From contig WTPW01001094.1 of the NCBI GenBank assembly GCA_009809945.1, forward strand, positions 50,333 to 114,332: 64,000 bases of DNA, read 5' to 3'. This DNA is from Gigaspora margarita (Eukaryota; Glomeromycota; Glomeromycetes; Diversisporales; Gigasporaceae). The notes beneath the pieces were generated by a model. The model saw only the letters and a list, made by a program, of their open reading frames with translations, was not told where the DNA came from and searched no databases. Numbering within the stretch: the first letter of the stretch is position 1; the number at the start of each line of letters is the position of its first letter. A program made the position numbers and the translations under genes. Positions 10,545 to 22,744 of the stretch are shown one piece after another.

Positions 10545-11734
10545 TATCTATTATACTACAGTATTTCATATTTGTATAGTTATACACAACTTTTCTTATT
10601 ATCATCTATAGTTATTATTTTTTTTCCATATTCATATATATCGCGTTGAGAACAAATCAACAATATCCACCACACAATCGAGTCTTTAATCTCAGAAATC
10701 GTTTGATTATTGTCCAAAATTATCATAGCCCATTACAATTATATAACGAGTTTATGGCATTATATCTGTACTTTTAAATTTGGCATAACCTAATTTCAAG
10801 ATCGTTTTAAATCTTACATGCGTTGAACAGCTACTTATAATATATATTTACTATTTTGCGTAATAACACATCTCGGTTAATTTTGTTTGCACCCCAAAAT
10901 TTAAAGGGTATTTCTCGATCGGTTGTATTCGAATGATAAGTTATATCGCATATCGAGATCAGTATAACTAAATGTACACAATCGTTGATTAATTTTGAGG
11001 TATTTTTTAATAACGTACACATCAATTGACTGTCTAATATCTAACGAAAGAATAATGAATTAAGGGATTTTTGATCAGATTTTCAGTTTTAAATGTCCAA
11101 AAACAAAAAAAAATTAGCCTAGACGATTATACAGCTATCTTATTCAGTATGAAGACTTATTCATTCATTAAATATTTGTTAGGCCGTTTGAAGTTATAAT
11201 TTCGTTTAACGTACGAAGCTTAAGCGTGGTGGGGGAAGGGGGGTCAATTTAAACAAACATGTTAAAATTGCAACATTATCATTGGTTGACTTGACGTAAT
11301 GAACGTTTTGATTGGCCATGTTTTCATAAAATTGGACTTTCTTTATTAAATTATCAAGCTCTTTTCAGATTGAGGAAATATCATATTCTTTGGTGTTAGA
11401 TGTTTCTTTAATATCAGGCTCTTCAGATTGTAAATCCACAGCCAACGGTGAGAGTTTCACTCTTTATTTATCTTTGAATAGCCTTGATTTTTGTACAAAA
11501 ACGCCATGGTTTCTTGTTTTTTTTTTTTAAATAAATTATGTAATGATAAATAAATTAATTGTTCAGCTGTGATTTAATTTTAAAATATCAATTTACCAAA
11601 TAAAAATATATAAAAAGCTACCGTGAAACTCCAAATACCACCAATAATACCTAGTAAAGCTAAAACTATTAATAATTAAATTTTTTTTTTTGTTTAAAAA
11701 AATTAAAATACACTAGCAATCATAAATAATGCAA
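10545..11734. other. AT-rich spacer, no feature seen
   Basis: Open frames here are short and lack compositional or motif support. A G-run (about 11227-11242) is the only unusual composition. Confidence 0.35.
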
Positions 11735-12068
11735 CACGTAATATAATTTTTTAAAATTTTTAATTTTCTAAAAAATATTTTTTCAGATTTTTTAAAAAAT
11801 TTTTATGACAAAGTTGTTCTAAGATCGAAACCCTAGTAAAAAATTTTATAAGTAATACTTGTAAAAATTTTTTATTAGAGTTTCGACCTTAGAACAATTT
11901 TGCCATAAAAATTTTTTAAAAAATCTGAAAAAATATTTTTTAGAAACTACAATTGATGAAATTTATTCTGACATAAAAAAAAGATTTTTAAAAATTTTTT
12001 TCTAAAAATTTTTATTATAGAGTGAAAATTTCAATAGTTACTATGTTTTATTAAAAAATTATTACGTG
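11735..12068. repeat. 334-bp palindromic element
   Basis: The ends are inverted copies (CACGTAAT ... ATTACGTG). Inside is a near-perfect hairpin: about 11764-11850 (TTCAGATTTTTTAAAAAA, TTGTTCTAAGATCGAAACC) pairs with about 11858-11945. No TSD could be read, so class is open. Confidence 0.55.
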
Positions 12069-12639
12069 TACATGCATGCTACTTACAGATTTGCTCCTAT
12101 TATTATTTTGTAATATTATTTGTAAGTGATGATAAATATTAATTAAATGGAGTTAATTAAGATTATTTACCTTTGTTCTATTTCTTTTCTTATAACAAGG
12201 TTAATAATTGGGATAAACGTTAATAAGATCCATTTATAGCTTCTATATCTGTATATTATATCAACATGGGTTTTAGAAAGTAAAGATAAATGATACAAAA
12301 TAATAAACATATTGGATTAAATATAGTATTCCAGGAAACACCTAATTTTATGAAATTAGGTACTTGTGCGATGTTGTCGTGCCAAAATCAGCTTTATTTA
12401 GGATGTGTAAATAAGTCTGATTATGTTAAGATATATAAGTTAAATAAGCAATAAAATAATTTTTTCGTTCAGTGTTTTATAATATTGCCATGATTATGAT
12501 ACTGCTTAGGTCAATCTTATAAATTATTTTGTCGGCAGTCATTTTGTTGATAAAGTTGGGTTTGCCTGACATATTTAAACTAGAGGTAGGTTGCTGATGA
12601 ACCTTAGCTAAAAAATTGAGATTAGCATGTTTTTCGTAA

Positions 12640-13530
12640 CGATTTTTATGGTAAGGGAAAATCTATATTAACATCCTGACAATAGGGGGCTTCAAAGTTA
12701 GCAATAAGTGACGCATTTCAAAATAAATAGGATGTTTTCAATAGTACTTTTACTATGTTGTATTATAAATCAGAAAAAAAAAATAAGATTCTTTGATTTT
12801 AACTTTGAAACCCCCAAATATAACGATTTGTTTGTCTACCTTTCATGATTTCAGTAGTGATTTAATTAATTGACATGTTAGTAATTTCAAAATTAGCAGG
12901 TTCATAATTTCAACAATAGGTAGGTTAGTGATTTCAGCAATGGGGTTTCAGACCTAAGGTTCAGGTTTCTTATTTAGAATTATATCAGTGATGTATTTAT
13001 TTCAAAATCAATGATCTATAAATTCTATTTATTTTAATTTGTAAGATTATTTATATATAATAATGAATTCTTTTACGATCATAAATTTCTTTCGAAACTC
13101 TATCAAAGAAAGCTTGCTTATTTTATCTCAGGATAACTCCTATTTCATTTTCTGATTTCGAAATTTCAAAACAGAGATAGTACTTTTCGAACTCACCCTT
13201 ATTTTCAAAATAAGTTAACTCTGAAACTCCTTAATGTGTGATTTAGTGGTTTCAGGGATCTCGATAGTGGGTGTGTTCAATATTTAATAGCAGATAGTGA
13301 GTGGTTAATGTGGATAGTCCGTAATTTCAGCCCGATTTTAGTGGTGGGTGGGTTAATAATTTTATCAGTGGATAGATTAGTGATTTTAACAATAAATATG
13401 TACTGTTTAACGGTATATCAGTTAGTACTTTTAACATTGGTGGGTTAGTGATTTTTAATCGTGAGATAATTCATAATTCGAGCATTGGGTGTGATTTGAA
13501 ATTTCAAAAATGGTTTAGTGGTTTCGACAG
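12640..13530 (+). repeat. Degenerate tandem repeat region (~25-30 bp units)
   Basis: Phrases of the type GTGGGTTAGTGATTTTAACA recur with strong drift, for example at about 12900, 12925, 13335, 13365 and 13430. Units are irregular and often separated by unrelated sequence, which looks like an old minisatellite. No coding signal. Confidence 0.45.
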
Positions 13531-13953
13531 CAAGTGATCATTATTATCACGTGCTCATGTTTGTTGCTTCTGCGATGATGATTGGTTGAATACGCTATTT
13601 GAAGTAGATATTAGGGTAGTTGCGTGTTAAAACCAGGAATGTTGCATAAATAAATCTTATTAAAATTAAAAATTTCTGAAATAGAACTTATTATTTACAT
13701 TATTTTTATTTTATTTTTAGTAATAAATATAGTCGTATAAGTACTATTTTAGGCTCAAGTGATTTATTTGTTATAAAAGAAAAGGAATTAAATCCGTTAT
13801 TGGAGGTTTCGCATCCAATAACAGTGCATCTGGCTTTGAATTTAATGCGCTTGCAAACTGGGCCCTTTCGTGGTTGGGATGGGCATAGTAATAATTATGT
13901 AATCAATAGCTAAATTTAACCTTTACATATTTTTAAACGTCATATATCGATTA

Positions 13954-14196
13954 ACATATGGGTCTTTGCCTTGAAAATGACCTTATGGGACTATTAGATC
14001 TTATGAATAAAAATTAAAGTTTCTAGTCATCCAGTAATCCAATTCAAATAAACTTTTTTTTTATTTTGTAAAACTCACTAAGCTCTACAAAATGAAAGAA
14101 ACTTTGTTTGGATTGGATTATTGGATGGCTAGAAATTTTAATTTTTATCCATAAGATCTATATAGTCCCATAAGGTCATTTTCAAGGCAAAGACTC
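13954..14196. mobile_element. 243-bp palindromic element between 13-bp direct repeats
   Basis: The left arm (GTCTTTGCCTTGAAAATGAC, TTATGGGACTATTAGATC) pairs with the right arm over ~90 bp around a short centre. CATATATCGATTA lies immediately outside at 13941-13953 and 14197-14209. The inner part (CATCCAGTAATCCAATT) resembles the core of the 9-bp-TSD family at 20.3, 30.9 and 56.3 kb. Thirteen bp is long for a DNA-transposon TSD. Confidence 0.55.
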
Positions 14197-14430
14197 CATA
14201 TATCGATTACGTTATTTGTATATAAATGGTTTTTTTTTTGAATTAAAAAGATCTAATTGTACAGTATGAACTTGATGACATATTTATATACAATGTCAAA
14301 TTGACCTTTAACAAATGGTCGTGCAACAAAAATGACATGTATTCGGTGGCATATTGGTCAAGCAAAAAATCGTTCAAACCGTATTATTCAAAATAAAAAA
14401 AAGAAATAATTTTGAACAAATTATTCAAGT

Positions 14431-14569
14431 TAATGCAGTAATGCAACTAATTCTAATGAAACATCTAATGAAACATGTCTTGAAGAAATCATATCTAATG
14501 TCGAATTTGATGATATAGATAATAGTGATAATATGTTAGAACAATTTGAAGAAGAAAACATAATTTAGA
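14431..14569 (+). pseudogene. Possible acidic tail of a decayed transposase
   Basis: A short frame reads SNETCLEEIISNVEFDDIDN then DNMLEQFEEENII and a TAG. It has coding-like codon use and an acidic composition of the kind seen at the C-terminus of some CENP-B/pogo-type transposases. No catalytic motif is visible, so this is a weak call. Confidence 0.25.
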
Positions 14570-16045
14570 CGATTGTAAATATTGATAATTTCAATACTAA
14601 TGATCAAATTACTTAGAACAAACAATAATAATCATGTGACAACTTTGGAAAACTGTTTATTTCTGATAATATTTTAATTGTATTTGTAACGATATTCAAC
14701 AGTAATTTAAACCATACAAAGAATTTTTTAAAAAATAAATATTAAATTTGAAAGTTTTCTTTTTGATATAACGATAATAATATTTGTATTTAAATAGATA
14801 ATTTATTACAATGAAATTTGTGAATGTGTAAAAATATTTAAGGTAATATAAAAATTTTGCCCATCCCTACTCTAAACACTCCCGATTTCAAAATTTTTGA
14901 TACACAAATAAGACTTAAAACTCCCATTTATTTCAGAAATACACTTCTTTTTTTTTTTTTTTTTAAATTCCGAAACCCTTGAATATTAACAGATAATTCT
15001 TATTTAAAATCAACTAGATCAGAATTAAGGAGGTTTTTCAAATTGAGTATGTTCTGTGGCAGTTTCGCAAAAGTTTCAACTTGATCCTTGTTTCTTATTC
15101 GTGATAATTAAACTTTGATTTTCTCTAAAAATTTTTATTAAGTTTAATTTATATAGATACGTACAACTAATGACACCAAATTATATTTTACATAAAACTT
15201 ACCTTGTGAATAAAAGTATTCTCAATATTTGTCTATATAATATAATAAAATTTAATTAATACTTATTGCGCTATTTTCCGCATATTAAGTAATATATATT
15301 TTTATGTAATATATAGACAAAGCATTTACAAAGAAACAGGCGCATAACTAATTTTTTTTCTTCAAACTTAGCAGAATTTGTCTATAAAATTCCTTTAAAT
15401 TACTTTTTCACGGTCTAAGAACAAACTATTTTATCAAATATGATTTAACAGCCTGTTTATGTGGGTATCCGAAAACTGCTTCACGAACGCAAGCCGAAGG
15501 GACTAAAATATTACTAAAAATATAATCAACTGTTTTTTTTTTCGGCGATTTACGATGAATACGTCATCAAAATAAAATTATTATTTTGTTCGCATATTTA
15601 TGTACTCCTGTTATGAATAAACAAGAATCCTACTGCCATTTGGATCCTGGAGCTTATGGTTCGATGGTCTTTTTTTATATAATATTTCACTTCACTACTT
15701 TTCAGATACATGAAATCGATGGTTATTTATATATTATAAATAACCTTGGGGCTTTGCCACTACGATTTAAATCTCAAGGCAATATGACTATTTAAAGTAT
15801 TGAGGTGGATCTATGACTAACAATGAGTAATTAATACTCATTTACATAACTACGTATGAATTTAATTTCCCACCACTTAAATACCAGAGGCGCCTTATTA
15901 TTTTTCTTCAATGGAGCATCGCCTCAAGCCAAACCCGAATTTGCATTTATTAAATTCATTCGTTTTGTCCCGAGTCATATGGCTTGGTTCCTTTTTTTTG
16001 CTAAAGCCGAGTCATGTTACCCCTTCACAATGGTAAACATGTTTT
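14570..16045. other. AT-rich spacer, no feature seen
   Basis: Only short open frames without motif support; the 69-codon frame at 15586 has no recognisable domain, and nothing marks its ends as a gene. Confidence 0.35.
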
Positions 16046-16049
16046 TACA

Positions 16050-16275
16050 TCGGTACTGAGAGGTTATCAGATATGAAAACATCATAACAATTGGAATTTT
16101 ATAAATAGTAGTAGAAAACGTATTACGATAATTTTTTATCAGATTTAACAAATTATCGGCTCTGGCAAGATCGGTTTTGAGAAGTTCAAAAGTAATTCTG
16201 CTCAAATTTGTAACCTCTCAATACAGATACAAAACATGACCACCATGCATATATGTTTTGAGAGGTTCAACGGTA
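16050..16275. mobile_element. Decayed relative of the CAGTTGAACC MITE
   Basis: The right end reads GAGAGGTTCAACGGTA, close to the inverted terminus of the 10390 element. The phrases GAGGTTATCAGAT and AACCTCTCAATACAGATAC match its internal repeats. The left terminus is missing or too diverged to place. Confidence 0.5.
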
Positions 16276-16800
16276 ATAGATTTTTAATATACTAAAAGTT
16301 GTAGTAAAAAACCTCGTTAATATTTATTTAATATAAAAATTAATTTAAATATTATATTTAATTTTCGTCATTCGAAAATATTTTGTAATGGTGAAAATAT
16401 TTTAGATTTCCTAAAATATATTCGGTACGCTAAAATAATTTTTGTTGCCTAAATTATTTTCGATATCCTAATTTATTCTGCCTAAAAATAATTTAACCAT
16501 TTAAATTTACATCAAAGGTAAAATAATTTAGACATCCATGTATACATAAAGTTATGGAAAACGCGAAAATACCCTGAAGGTGGCAACAATTATAAAAGAT
16601 ATTTTAGGAAGAGCTTTAATATTACAACCGCAGTAAACTTTATTAGAAGCAAAGTCTCACCTTTTTTTACGCGTAAATTAGTGATTATTAGCTATATAAA
16701 TTAATTGAAATTTTTAATTTATTAAATTCCTTTAAATAAAGCTTGTTGAGCCTTTTTTTCGCATAAAAATAATGGTTACTAGCTTAGTGCAAAAATTATT
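16276..16800. other. AT-rich spacer, no feature seen
   Basis: Low-complexity AT sequence with phrases such as TTTTCGRTATCCTAA recurring loosely. No gene signal. Confidence 0.35.
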
Positions 16801-16849
16801 AATTTTCTTTTTCTTTCAGCGCTCGTCCTGTTCTTGCTTGCTTTGCGTC

Positions 16850-17580
16850 AACTCATATGTCATTGACATGTGTTGATCATGCATGGTTGAACTCCCACGA
16901 CGTTTTGATCCTTCACATGTGCCAGCATTTCAAGGCTGTGGGTTGAGGCTGTCGTGTGGCTATTTCTCTTTTCGATCACATAAATAAACTTTTATGACGT
17001 TTAGGTTATAAGAATTCCCAAACTGCCATTTTCTAGACAGTTCTCAATTAATATTATTAGTCATTGACGAAGCGTATAATAAATTAATTAATTAATCGAA
17101 ATTACTACAAAGAAAATGGGACGAAAAAATAAAACTAAATCGCCATTGAGTCTCTTTTTATTGAGGCATCAAACTTATTCAGGAGTAAGTATAAGAACTA
17201 AGGATGGCAGAAACTGACCGGCCAGTGCTTGTACCAAAAATTTTCGCGACCACCCAGCCCACTCCTAGATAAGGAACATGTGATTATATTATTTCTTCGT
17301 TGCTGCGACAAGTGGGAAACCACCGGCTGCTTACACGACGACCCCCAGCGCAATCACAATTGCTACTTTCGCGTGTGGTCATTGCCGTTCCGGCCAACTC
17401 GACCTTTTGCTATTCATGCAAAGTGATGGTAATCACGTGATCGAAAAGAGAAGCAACGACACGTCACTTCCGGTCGCTACATTCGCACAACACAGCCAAG
17501 ACATGCGAAATTCGACAGCGTGGGTAATTCAAATGCAAGCACAGCTATTAGCCTGACAAAGATGGCTCCGCAATGGAAAA
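16850..17580. repeat. GC-rich island bounded by an inverted repeat
   Basis: The base composition rises visibly, to near 50% GC over about 17210-17560. The left part (about 16940-16985, TGTGGCTATTTCTC then TTTTCGATCACA) is inverted relative to about 17430-17460 (GTGATCGAAAAGAGAAGC). Further inverted similarity flanks these blocks (GCCAGCATTTCAAGGCTGTG against CATGTCTTGGCTGTGTTG). The short open frame inside (17229-17426) has no family resemblance. Could be a diverged transposon of different composition. Confidence 0.45.
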
Positions 17581-17771
17581 ACAAACAAACAAACAAATAA
17601 TATTCTCTAAAAAATTAACCAATTTGTATTATAATATTAATATAAGTATATTTTATTCTTTCAAACAACTTTAATTATTGTATAAAAGTTGATTTAATTA
17701 GTAAATTTATAATTTTTCTATATAGCAACTATCTATAATCATATATAAATATAATTTTGAAGAGGTAAGAG

Positions 17772-18135
17772 GGCTAATATTTATTAGATAATATTTTGGA
17801 AGGTGGGGTCAAGCCAATTTTACATTATATAAAAAATTTTAGCTAATCAAATTTAATTAAATATAATACCTGAAGGTAAAGAGATAAGCATCTATAGTTA
17901 GGATTCCACAATTTGATTTGATTTGATTTGATCAAATATTTGAAATATTTGATAATTTATAAATAAAATTTCAAATTAAATCAAATTCAAATACAGAATT
18001 TTTAATTCAAATCAAATTCAAATTAGGGTTTTTGATTTGATCAACTTCAAATATGCTTAATATTTAATTTGATTTGAATTTGAGGAGCCCTATCTATAGT
18101 AAATAGATATAGGTAATAAATGTTAACACCCTAAT
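17772..18135. mobile_element. MITE of the GGTGYTRACATTTATTA family, interrupted
   Basis: The left end (AGGGCTAATATTTATTAGAT) and inverted right end (TAGGGTGTTAACATTTATTA) match each other and the complete copy at 22371-22536, including the internal AGCCAATCAAATTTAA phrase. A hAT-like MITE (17899-18092) sits inside this copy. Confidence 0.6.
17899..18092. mobile_element. hAT-like MITE, TTTGATTTGAA-rich, TSD TCTATAGT
   Basis: Runs from TAGGATTCCACAATTTGA to GAGGAGCCCTA with the perfect 8-bp TSD TCTATAGT at 17891-17898 and 18093-18100. The interior is mostly tandem variants of TTTGATTTGAA. Same family as 53294-53558 and 55906-56161. Confidence 0.8.
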
Positions 18136-18255
18136 TTTATTATTAAAATCATTCACCAAATTTAAAAAAAATGTGATAGTGATTATAGTATATTTATAAC
18201 TATATAGAAGTATTTTTAATATTTAAAAAATGGTATTATATTATAGTATAGTAAC

Positions 18256-18535
18256 CAGTGTTGTTATGGGACAGCTTTGGACAATGATTTGGACAATTTT
18301 GGATAATTTTGGATAATTAAATAAAGTAAAATTAATTAAAATTTATTAAGATAACTTATTTTAATTTTAACTAGAATGTGTTTAGCATCTAAAAAAAATA
18401 TATAGTTATATATTTTTTAGATAGATTTATTAATTATTAAAGCCTGAACAAGCTTTGGACAACCTTGGACATTTGGACAATTTTGGACATGGACATGCCA
18501 TAAAAGGCTGTGGACAGCCAAAATGTACAATACTG
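18256..18535. mobile_element. hAT-like MITE, TTTGGACA-rich
   Basis: Termini CAGTGTTGTTATGGGACAGC and, inverted, CAGTATTGTACATTTTGGC. The 8-bp flanks ATAGTAAC (18248-18255) and GTAGTAAC (18536-18543) match 7/8. TTTGGACAA motifs are clustered near both ends, as hAT subterminal repeats usually are. Confidence 0.72.
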
Positions 18536-18543
18536 GTAGTAAC

Positions 18544-19085
18544 TATATAGAGGGTAACTATATGGAAGGATAACTGTATTTTAGTATAGTTTTTTTTAGT
18601 ATAGAACTTTTATTGATTAATTTGCTTAGAGGTTCTTATATTTTAAAGATAAAAGAGATATAATATAGTAATAATTTGGCTTTTATATTATAATATTTAG
18701 TGCTCATAATGCATTATAGCAATCATGTGATACTATAAAAATAGGTTGAAGTATAAACAAATTTAACTATACCCAATATGTGTATAAAACAGAGCTTAAA
18801 ACATGTCTAGACATGCCCATAGATATATTCAAAAATATTCATTTTTTTAAAAAAACTAAAAATTTTTAAATCATTTAATTATAGTACTATAGCATGTAGT
18901 ACTAGAGCATTTTAACTAATTAAAATTTAAGATCAGATATAATATACAGATTAGGTTTGTATAACAAAAATAAAAAATTTGTTATATCTTAAAATTTTGT
19001 TTAAAAAATTATATTTTGGGCTTTAAGGATAGAGTGTATATTGATCATTTTTAATAATAGTAAAATTGTTGTATTATATAGCACA
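18544..19085. other. AT-rich spacer, no feature seen
   Basis: Short fragments resemble neighbouring elements (ACATGCCCATAGA at about 18810), but no complete unit is present. Confidence 0.35.
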
Positions 19086-19093
19086 GCTAGGGC

Positions 19094-19507
19094 TAGGGAT
19101 GTTAACGGAGTGCTCCAGGGTGGTGTGGTGCATACTCTGGCAGAGTATCCCTTTACACCACACCACACTGAAGTATGAATCAGAGCATACTTCAAAGTGT
19201 AACCCAGAGTATAACCCAGAGTATAACCCGGAGTACTATGTGTTAAGCACTATGTAATACTCTGGAGTTTATAGTACCGTATTTTCCCGAAAATATGCTA
19301 CCTTATTTTGGGGAAATACGGTAAAAAATATATACAATAATACTCTAGAGTATAATCTATTTTGTATTAGTATTATTACTCCGGAGCAATTACTCCTATT
19401 AATAATATCTTAGTAATCCGAGGTGGTGTTATGTCTAGACCACACCAGTATGGAGTGGGTTATACTCCACAGTTACTCTGGAGTACCTTACTCCATTAAC
19501 ATCCCTA
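19094..19507. mobile_element. hAT-like MITE, 414 bp, TSD GCTAGGGC
   Basis: Termini TAGGGATGTTAACGGAGTG and, inverted, TAGGGATGTTAATGGAGTA, with perfect TSD GCTAGGGC at 19086-19093 and 19508-19515. The interior has repeats of the CCAGAGTATAA type (19200-19240). A 48-bp hairpin, TACCGTATTTTCCCGAAAA to GGGGAAATACGGTA (19275-19322), is nested in it and resembles the ends of the TA-inserting AATAAGCTACC family. Confidence 0.8.
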
Positions 19508-19515
19508 GCTAGGGC

Positions 19516-19640
19516 TCTGATGGACCTGAACTAAGGCCAGACTTTAGGCAAGTCTGAGTCCAGTTCTAATTTCAAACTGGACTCAAACTCAAACTATTTT
19601 GAAACTCAGTCCAGTCTGGAACCAAATATCAAACTTTTTT
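19516..19640. repeat. Fragment of the AGTCTG-rich short family
   Basis: Contains clustered variants of AAGTCTGAGTCCAGT and inverted ACTGGACTCAAACT. Similar clusters occur at 26882-27085, 42180-42310 and 52205-52311. The upstream TAGGGCTC looks like its terminus, into which the 19094 element inserted. Confidence 0.5.
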
Positions 19641-20328
19641 TACTCATAATTCACTTTATTCATTTTTAACCCTAACCCAATCTATTTACTACTCCTAACT
19701 TAACCCAATCTATTCTAACATTTTTAGCCTAATATATTTTACCCCTAAACCCAATCTACAATTTGTTTAATTCAAATTTGATTTCTAATTAATATACTAA
19801 TTCTAGAGCTCAAATTTCTGGTATTTGCTAATGCTTTTTAATAAAATCCAAGCTCTTTACATTTAACAATTTTAGAACTTATAATAAATACAGATCTATA
19901 CACAGCTAGCTTTGAATACATTCACATTTTGCATGTATACATAATAGGTGAACTAGATTTTAAAAAAACTCAATTGAATTAATATAGATCTCAGTTTGTC
20001 CCAAGTATATAGTAACAGTGATGATTTGCAGCTAAATTAACTCATCTAAAATTCAAAAATGCCAATATAGTGTTTTTGTAAACTAATTCTAAAAATAGCC
20101 CGTATAATGTTTTGCAAAATACATACAACATTTTTTCTTTTTTTGATCCAAGCTTGTTACTGGCAAAGTGTAAAAAGTTCTGTGTGATATTCTTGAAAAA
20201 TGTACTAACTAATAATTTTTCTCCACCTAATTCAAAATCATTATTAAAGAATCCAAAAAAATCAGTGGAAAAGCTAAAAAAAACCCCTATGTACCAGGTA
20301 GGTAGCATATAGAGTAGCTCACCCAAAC
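19641..20328. other. AT-rich spacer, no feature seen
   Basis: A loose repeat of CCCAATCTATT occurs at about 19675-19755. The short frames on either strand at 20042-20326 are opposed and without motif support. Confidence 0.35.
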
Positions 20329-20362
20329 ACTAAAATAGGACCCCAAACATCTAGTATAGAGG

Positions 20363-21380
20363 CAGGGTTGGCACATTTGTCCATTGGTACCAATGGACCT
20401 CAGGTCCATTGACCAGATCCATTAGTTCTATTGGGGTAGTCATTATTTCAATAGACCAATAGACAAGTAGGTTAAATAATAATATAGTTTTTTGTTATAT
20501 ACTACTTATTGTACTTAATATAAAATAATTACAAATTTTATCTAAATTTTTAAAGTCACAATTAAATTACTCTGTGAACTATCTTATGGCAATCTATATT
20601 ATGAACAAAGTACCATATATTGCTAAAAATAAGCTACTTCTGAAAATAAGCTACCTCTCTTTTGGTCAAGAAACTAAAAACATTTTTTACCCATAAATAA
20701 GCTACCCCACGATCAATGAAAGTTGCTATATAGTAAAGTTCAAATTTTACTAAGTAAATTGATTAAAGTCGCTTAAGTAAACTTATTCAGAAGATCAAAA
20801 TACATATACTCTAAAATTTACAATGAAATTAAAAAAGTTCTTATTAATTGGATTTTAATTTTTACTTTAATGAAGAAATTAAAATTTTATTAGCAAAATA
20901 TATTATTGAACGTAAAAATTAAAAGTCAAATAATGAAAAGTACTCCTATTTTGATAAACTTTCAGGATAGGTATAATTTAGTCTCCCAAATTTGTTTACT
21001 TAGGCGCTAATAACAGATTTACATAGTAGAATTTAGACTTTACTATGTAACAACTATTGGTGATTGACCAAAAATTAATTTTATTCGAAATAAGCTACCC
21101 CAGATTTTTTGTCCAAAATCGTTCAAAAAAGGTAGCTTATTTTTGGACACATATGATATATTGTGCATAAGTTGAACCAAAAGTTTTGAATATACTTAAA
21201 TCATTAAAGAGTTTTAAACTAAAAGTTAATTCTAAATTCTAGTATATTAATACAAAAATAATTTTTGTCAAAATAAACCAATGGACCAAATGGACTAATG
21301 GATCAATTGATTATGGTATTGGTCCATTTAGATACATTGGCAAATTTATTTTTAATGAACATAGTCCATTGCCAACCCTG
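20363..21380. mobile_element. hAT-like non-autonomous element, 1018 bp, TSD TATAGAGG
   Basis: Termini CAGGGTTGGCACATTTGTCC and, inverted, CAGGGTTGGCAATGGACTA. The perfect 8-bp TSD TATAGAGG is at 20355-20362 and 21381-21388. CCATTGG/CCAATGG motifs cluster at both ends, resembling transposase-binding subterminal repeats of hAT elements. It carries a TA-type AATAAGCTACC element (about 20611-21158) in its middle. Confidence 0.82.
20611..21158. mobile_element. AATAAGCTACC-family element nested in the 20363 element
   Basis: Begins ACCATATATTGCTAAAAATA and ends with GGTAGCTTATTTTTGGACAC then ATATG. The interior pairs around a centre and contains TTGCTATATAGTAAAG against TACTATGTAACAACTA. Complete relatives with TA flanks lie at 53882-54200 and 55318-55621. 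Confidence 0.65.
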
Positions 21381-21666
21381 TATAGAGGTCATACTTGAAA
21401 TTTTTTAGCAAAAACACCTAAAATTTAAGAAGCAAAAAACAGTTTTTGGCAATTATTTTGTCATCCAGTAGTCCAATTTGAATGAACTTTTTTAAAATGA
21501 AGCTCTTAGTGAGGCGCATCTAACAAAAAAAAGTTTATTCAATTCTGATTACTAAATTAGAAATTATTAAAGTAAATAGATTTTGTCATTTTTAGCGAAT
21601 TAGGCCAAAATTGGCCAAAATTTAGTTATGACCTATATAAGAGATGTTCAGGGTTCTACTAAAATA

Positions 21667-22370
21667 TACCAACAGCACAACGAAATCTATACTAACCTGC
21701 AAGTGATGAAATTTTTATACAAGACAATACAAAAACAACACATAGAATACACTAACTTAGATTTGACACAGGACAACTTATTAGCAAAATCTATGTTCAC
21801 AAAAACATAAAAATGATGAAATCTAGAAATAAAATTACCTAACAAAAACTCTAGTAAAACTACCTAACAAAAACTCTAGTAAAACAATAAAATGGAACTA
21901 CCACAAGCAAAAAATTCATATCCATATTAATACTAGTAATGATAGCACCTATAAATGACCCAAATAGCGATGTACCTATACAACAATGTAGAACTATCCA
22001 AATGATGAAAACTATATTTACAAGGTAATCTAAACAGCAATAATATCTAAAGCGATGAGTTTACACTATAGGCTCTAATAACACAATGACTACGAAACTG
22101 GCAACAATGATACAAAAAAGTTAGAACAAAAAAAAAAGACAATGATAATCATGATAATCATTGTTTATATATCCCGTAATTGTTACATTACACGAGAGTG
22201 CAGGTATAAAAAATTTTAATGTACTCTTAGGGTATACATATATTATTTCTTTTTTTTATCTATATACTTCAATTCTGGGTCTGTTCACTTTAATATTTTC
22301 GATTGGTCATATGCGAAAAATGTGACCTAAATGTAGAAAAATTACCAGAAATACGTATAATTCTAACAAT
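21667..22370. other. AT-rich spacer, no feature seen
   Basis: A 26-bp phrase (CTAACAAAAACTCTAGTAAA) is repeated at about 21839 and 21864. No gene signal. Confidence 0.35.
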
Positions 22371-22536
22371 TAGGGTGCTGACATTTATTATCTAATATCC
22401 ATTTACTATAGAGGCTTACCCCCCACCCCCAGGTAAGATTTTATTTTAGCCAATCAAATTTAACTAACTAACTAAGGTAAGATTTTTCTTGACACCCCAC
22501 CCCTTAAAATATTACCTAATAAATGTCAGCACCCTT
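22371..22536. mobile_element. MITE of the GGGTGCTGACATTTATTA family
   Basis: TAGGGTGCTGACATTTATTA at the left is inverted at the right (AAGGGTGCTGACATTTATTA), and the C-rich CCCCCACCCCC and CACCCCACCCC blocks lie just inside. No convincing TSD. Related to the interrupted copy at 17772-18135. Confidence 0.6.
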
Positions 22537-22744
22537 ATTATTGTTAAGTAATTATTCATCAGCGAATTATATATACATAATCTAACATAAGATATTACAG
22601 CCTATAATCTAACGAATATCTTATGTTTGATACGATTTATTACGTTATATATTACGTTATATTACGGTTATATTACAGAATTTATAGTGCAATATTGCGA
22701 AATAGACCAAATAAAAAAAATGCAAATCACCTATCCCTTCAGGG

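Larger units (their letters stand above)
20338..21657. mobile_element. 9-bp-TSD palindromic element (copy A), interrupted by a hAT-like element
   Basis: Termini GGACCCCAAACATCTAGTAT and, inverted, AGAACCCTGAACATCTCTTA. The perfect 9-bp duplication ACTAAAATA is at 20329-20337 and 21658-21666. The right half (21381-21657) holds the core GTGAGGCGCATCTAAC also present in copies at 30940 and 56263. Nine-bp TSDs are typical of MULE-type elements; the class is inferred. The left 25 bases are separated from the rest by the element at 20363-21380. Confidence 0.7.

Noticed and set aside
15586..15795. 69-codon plus-strand gene
   Set aside because: Only an open frame in AT-rich DNA, with no domain, promoter or neighbour evidence.
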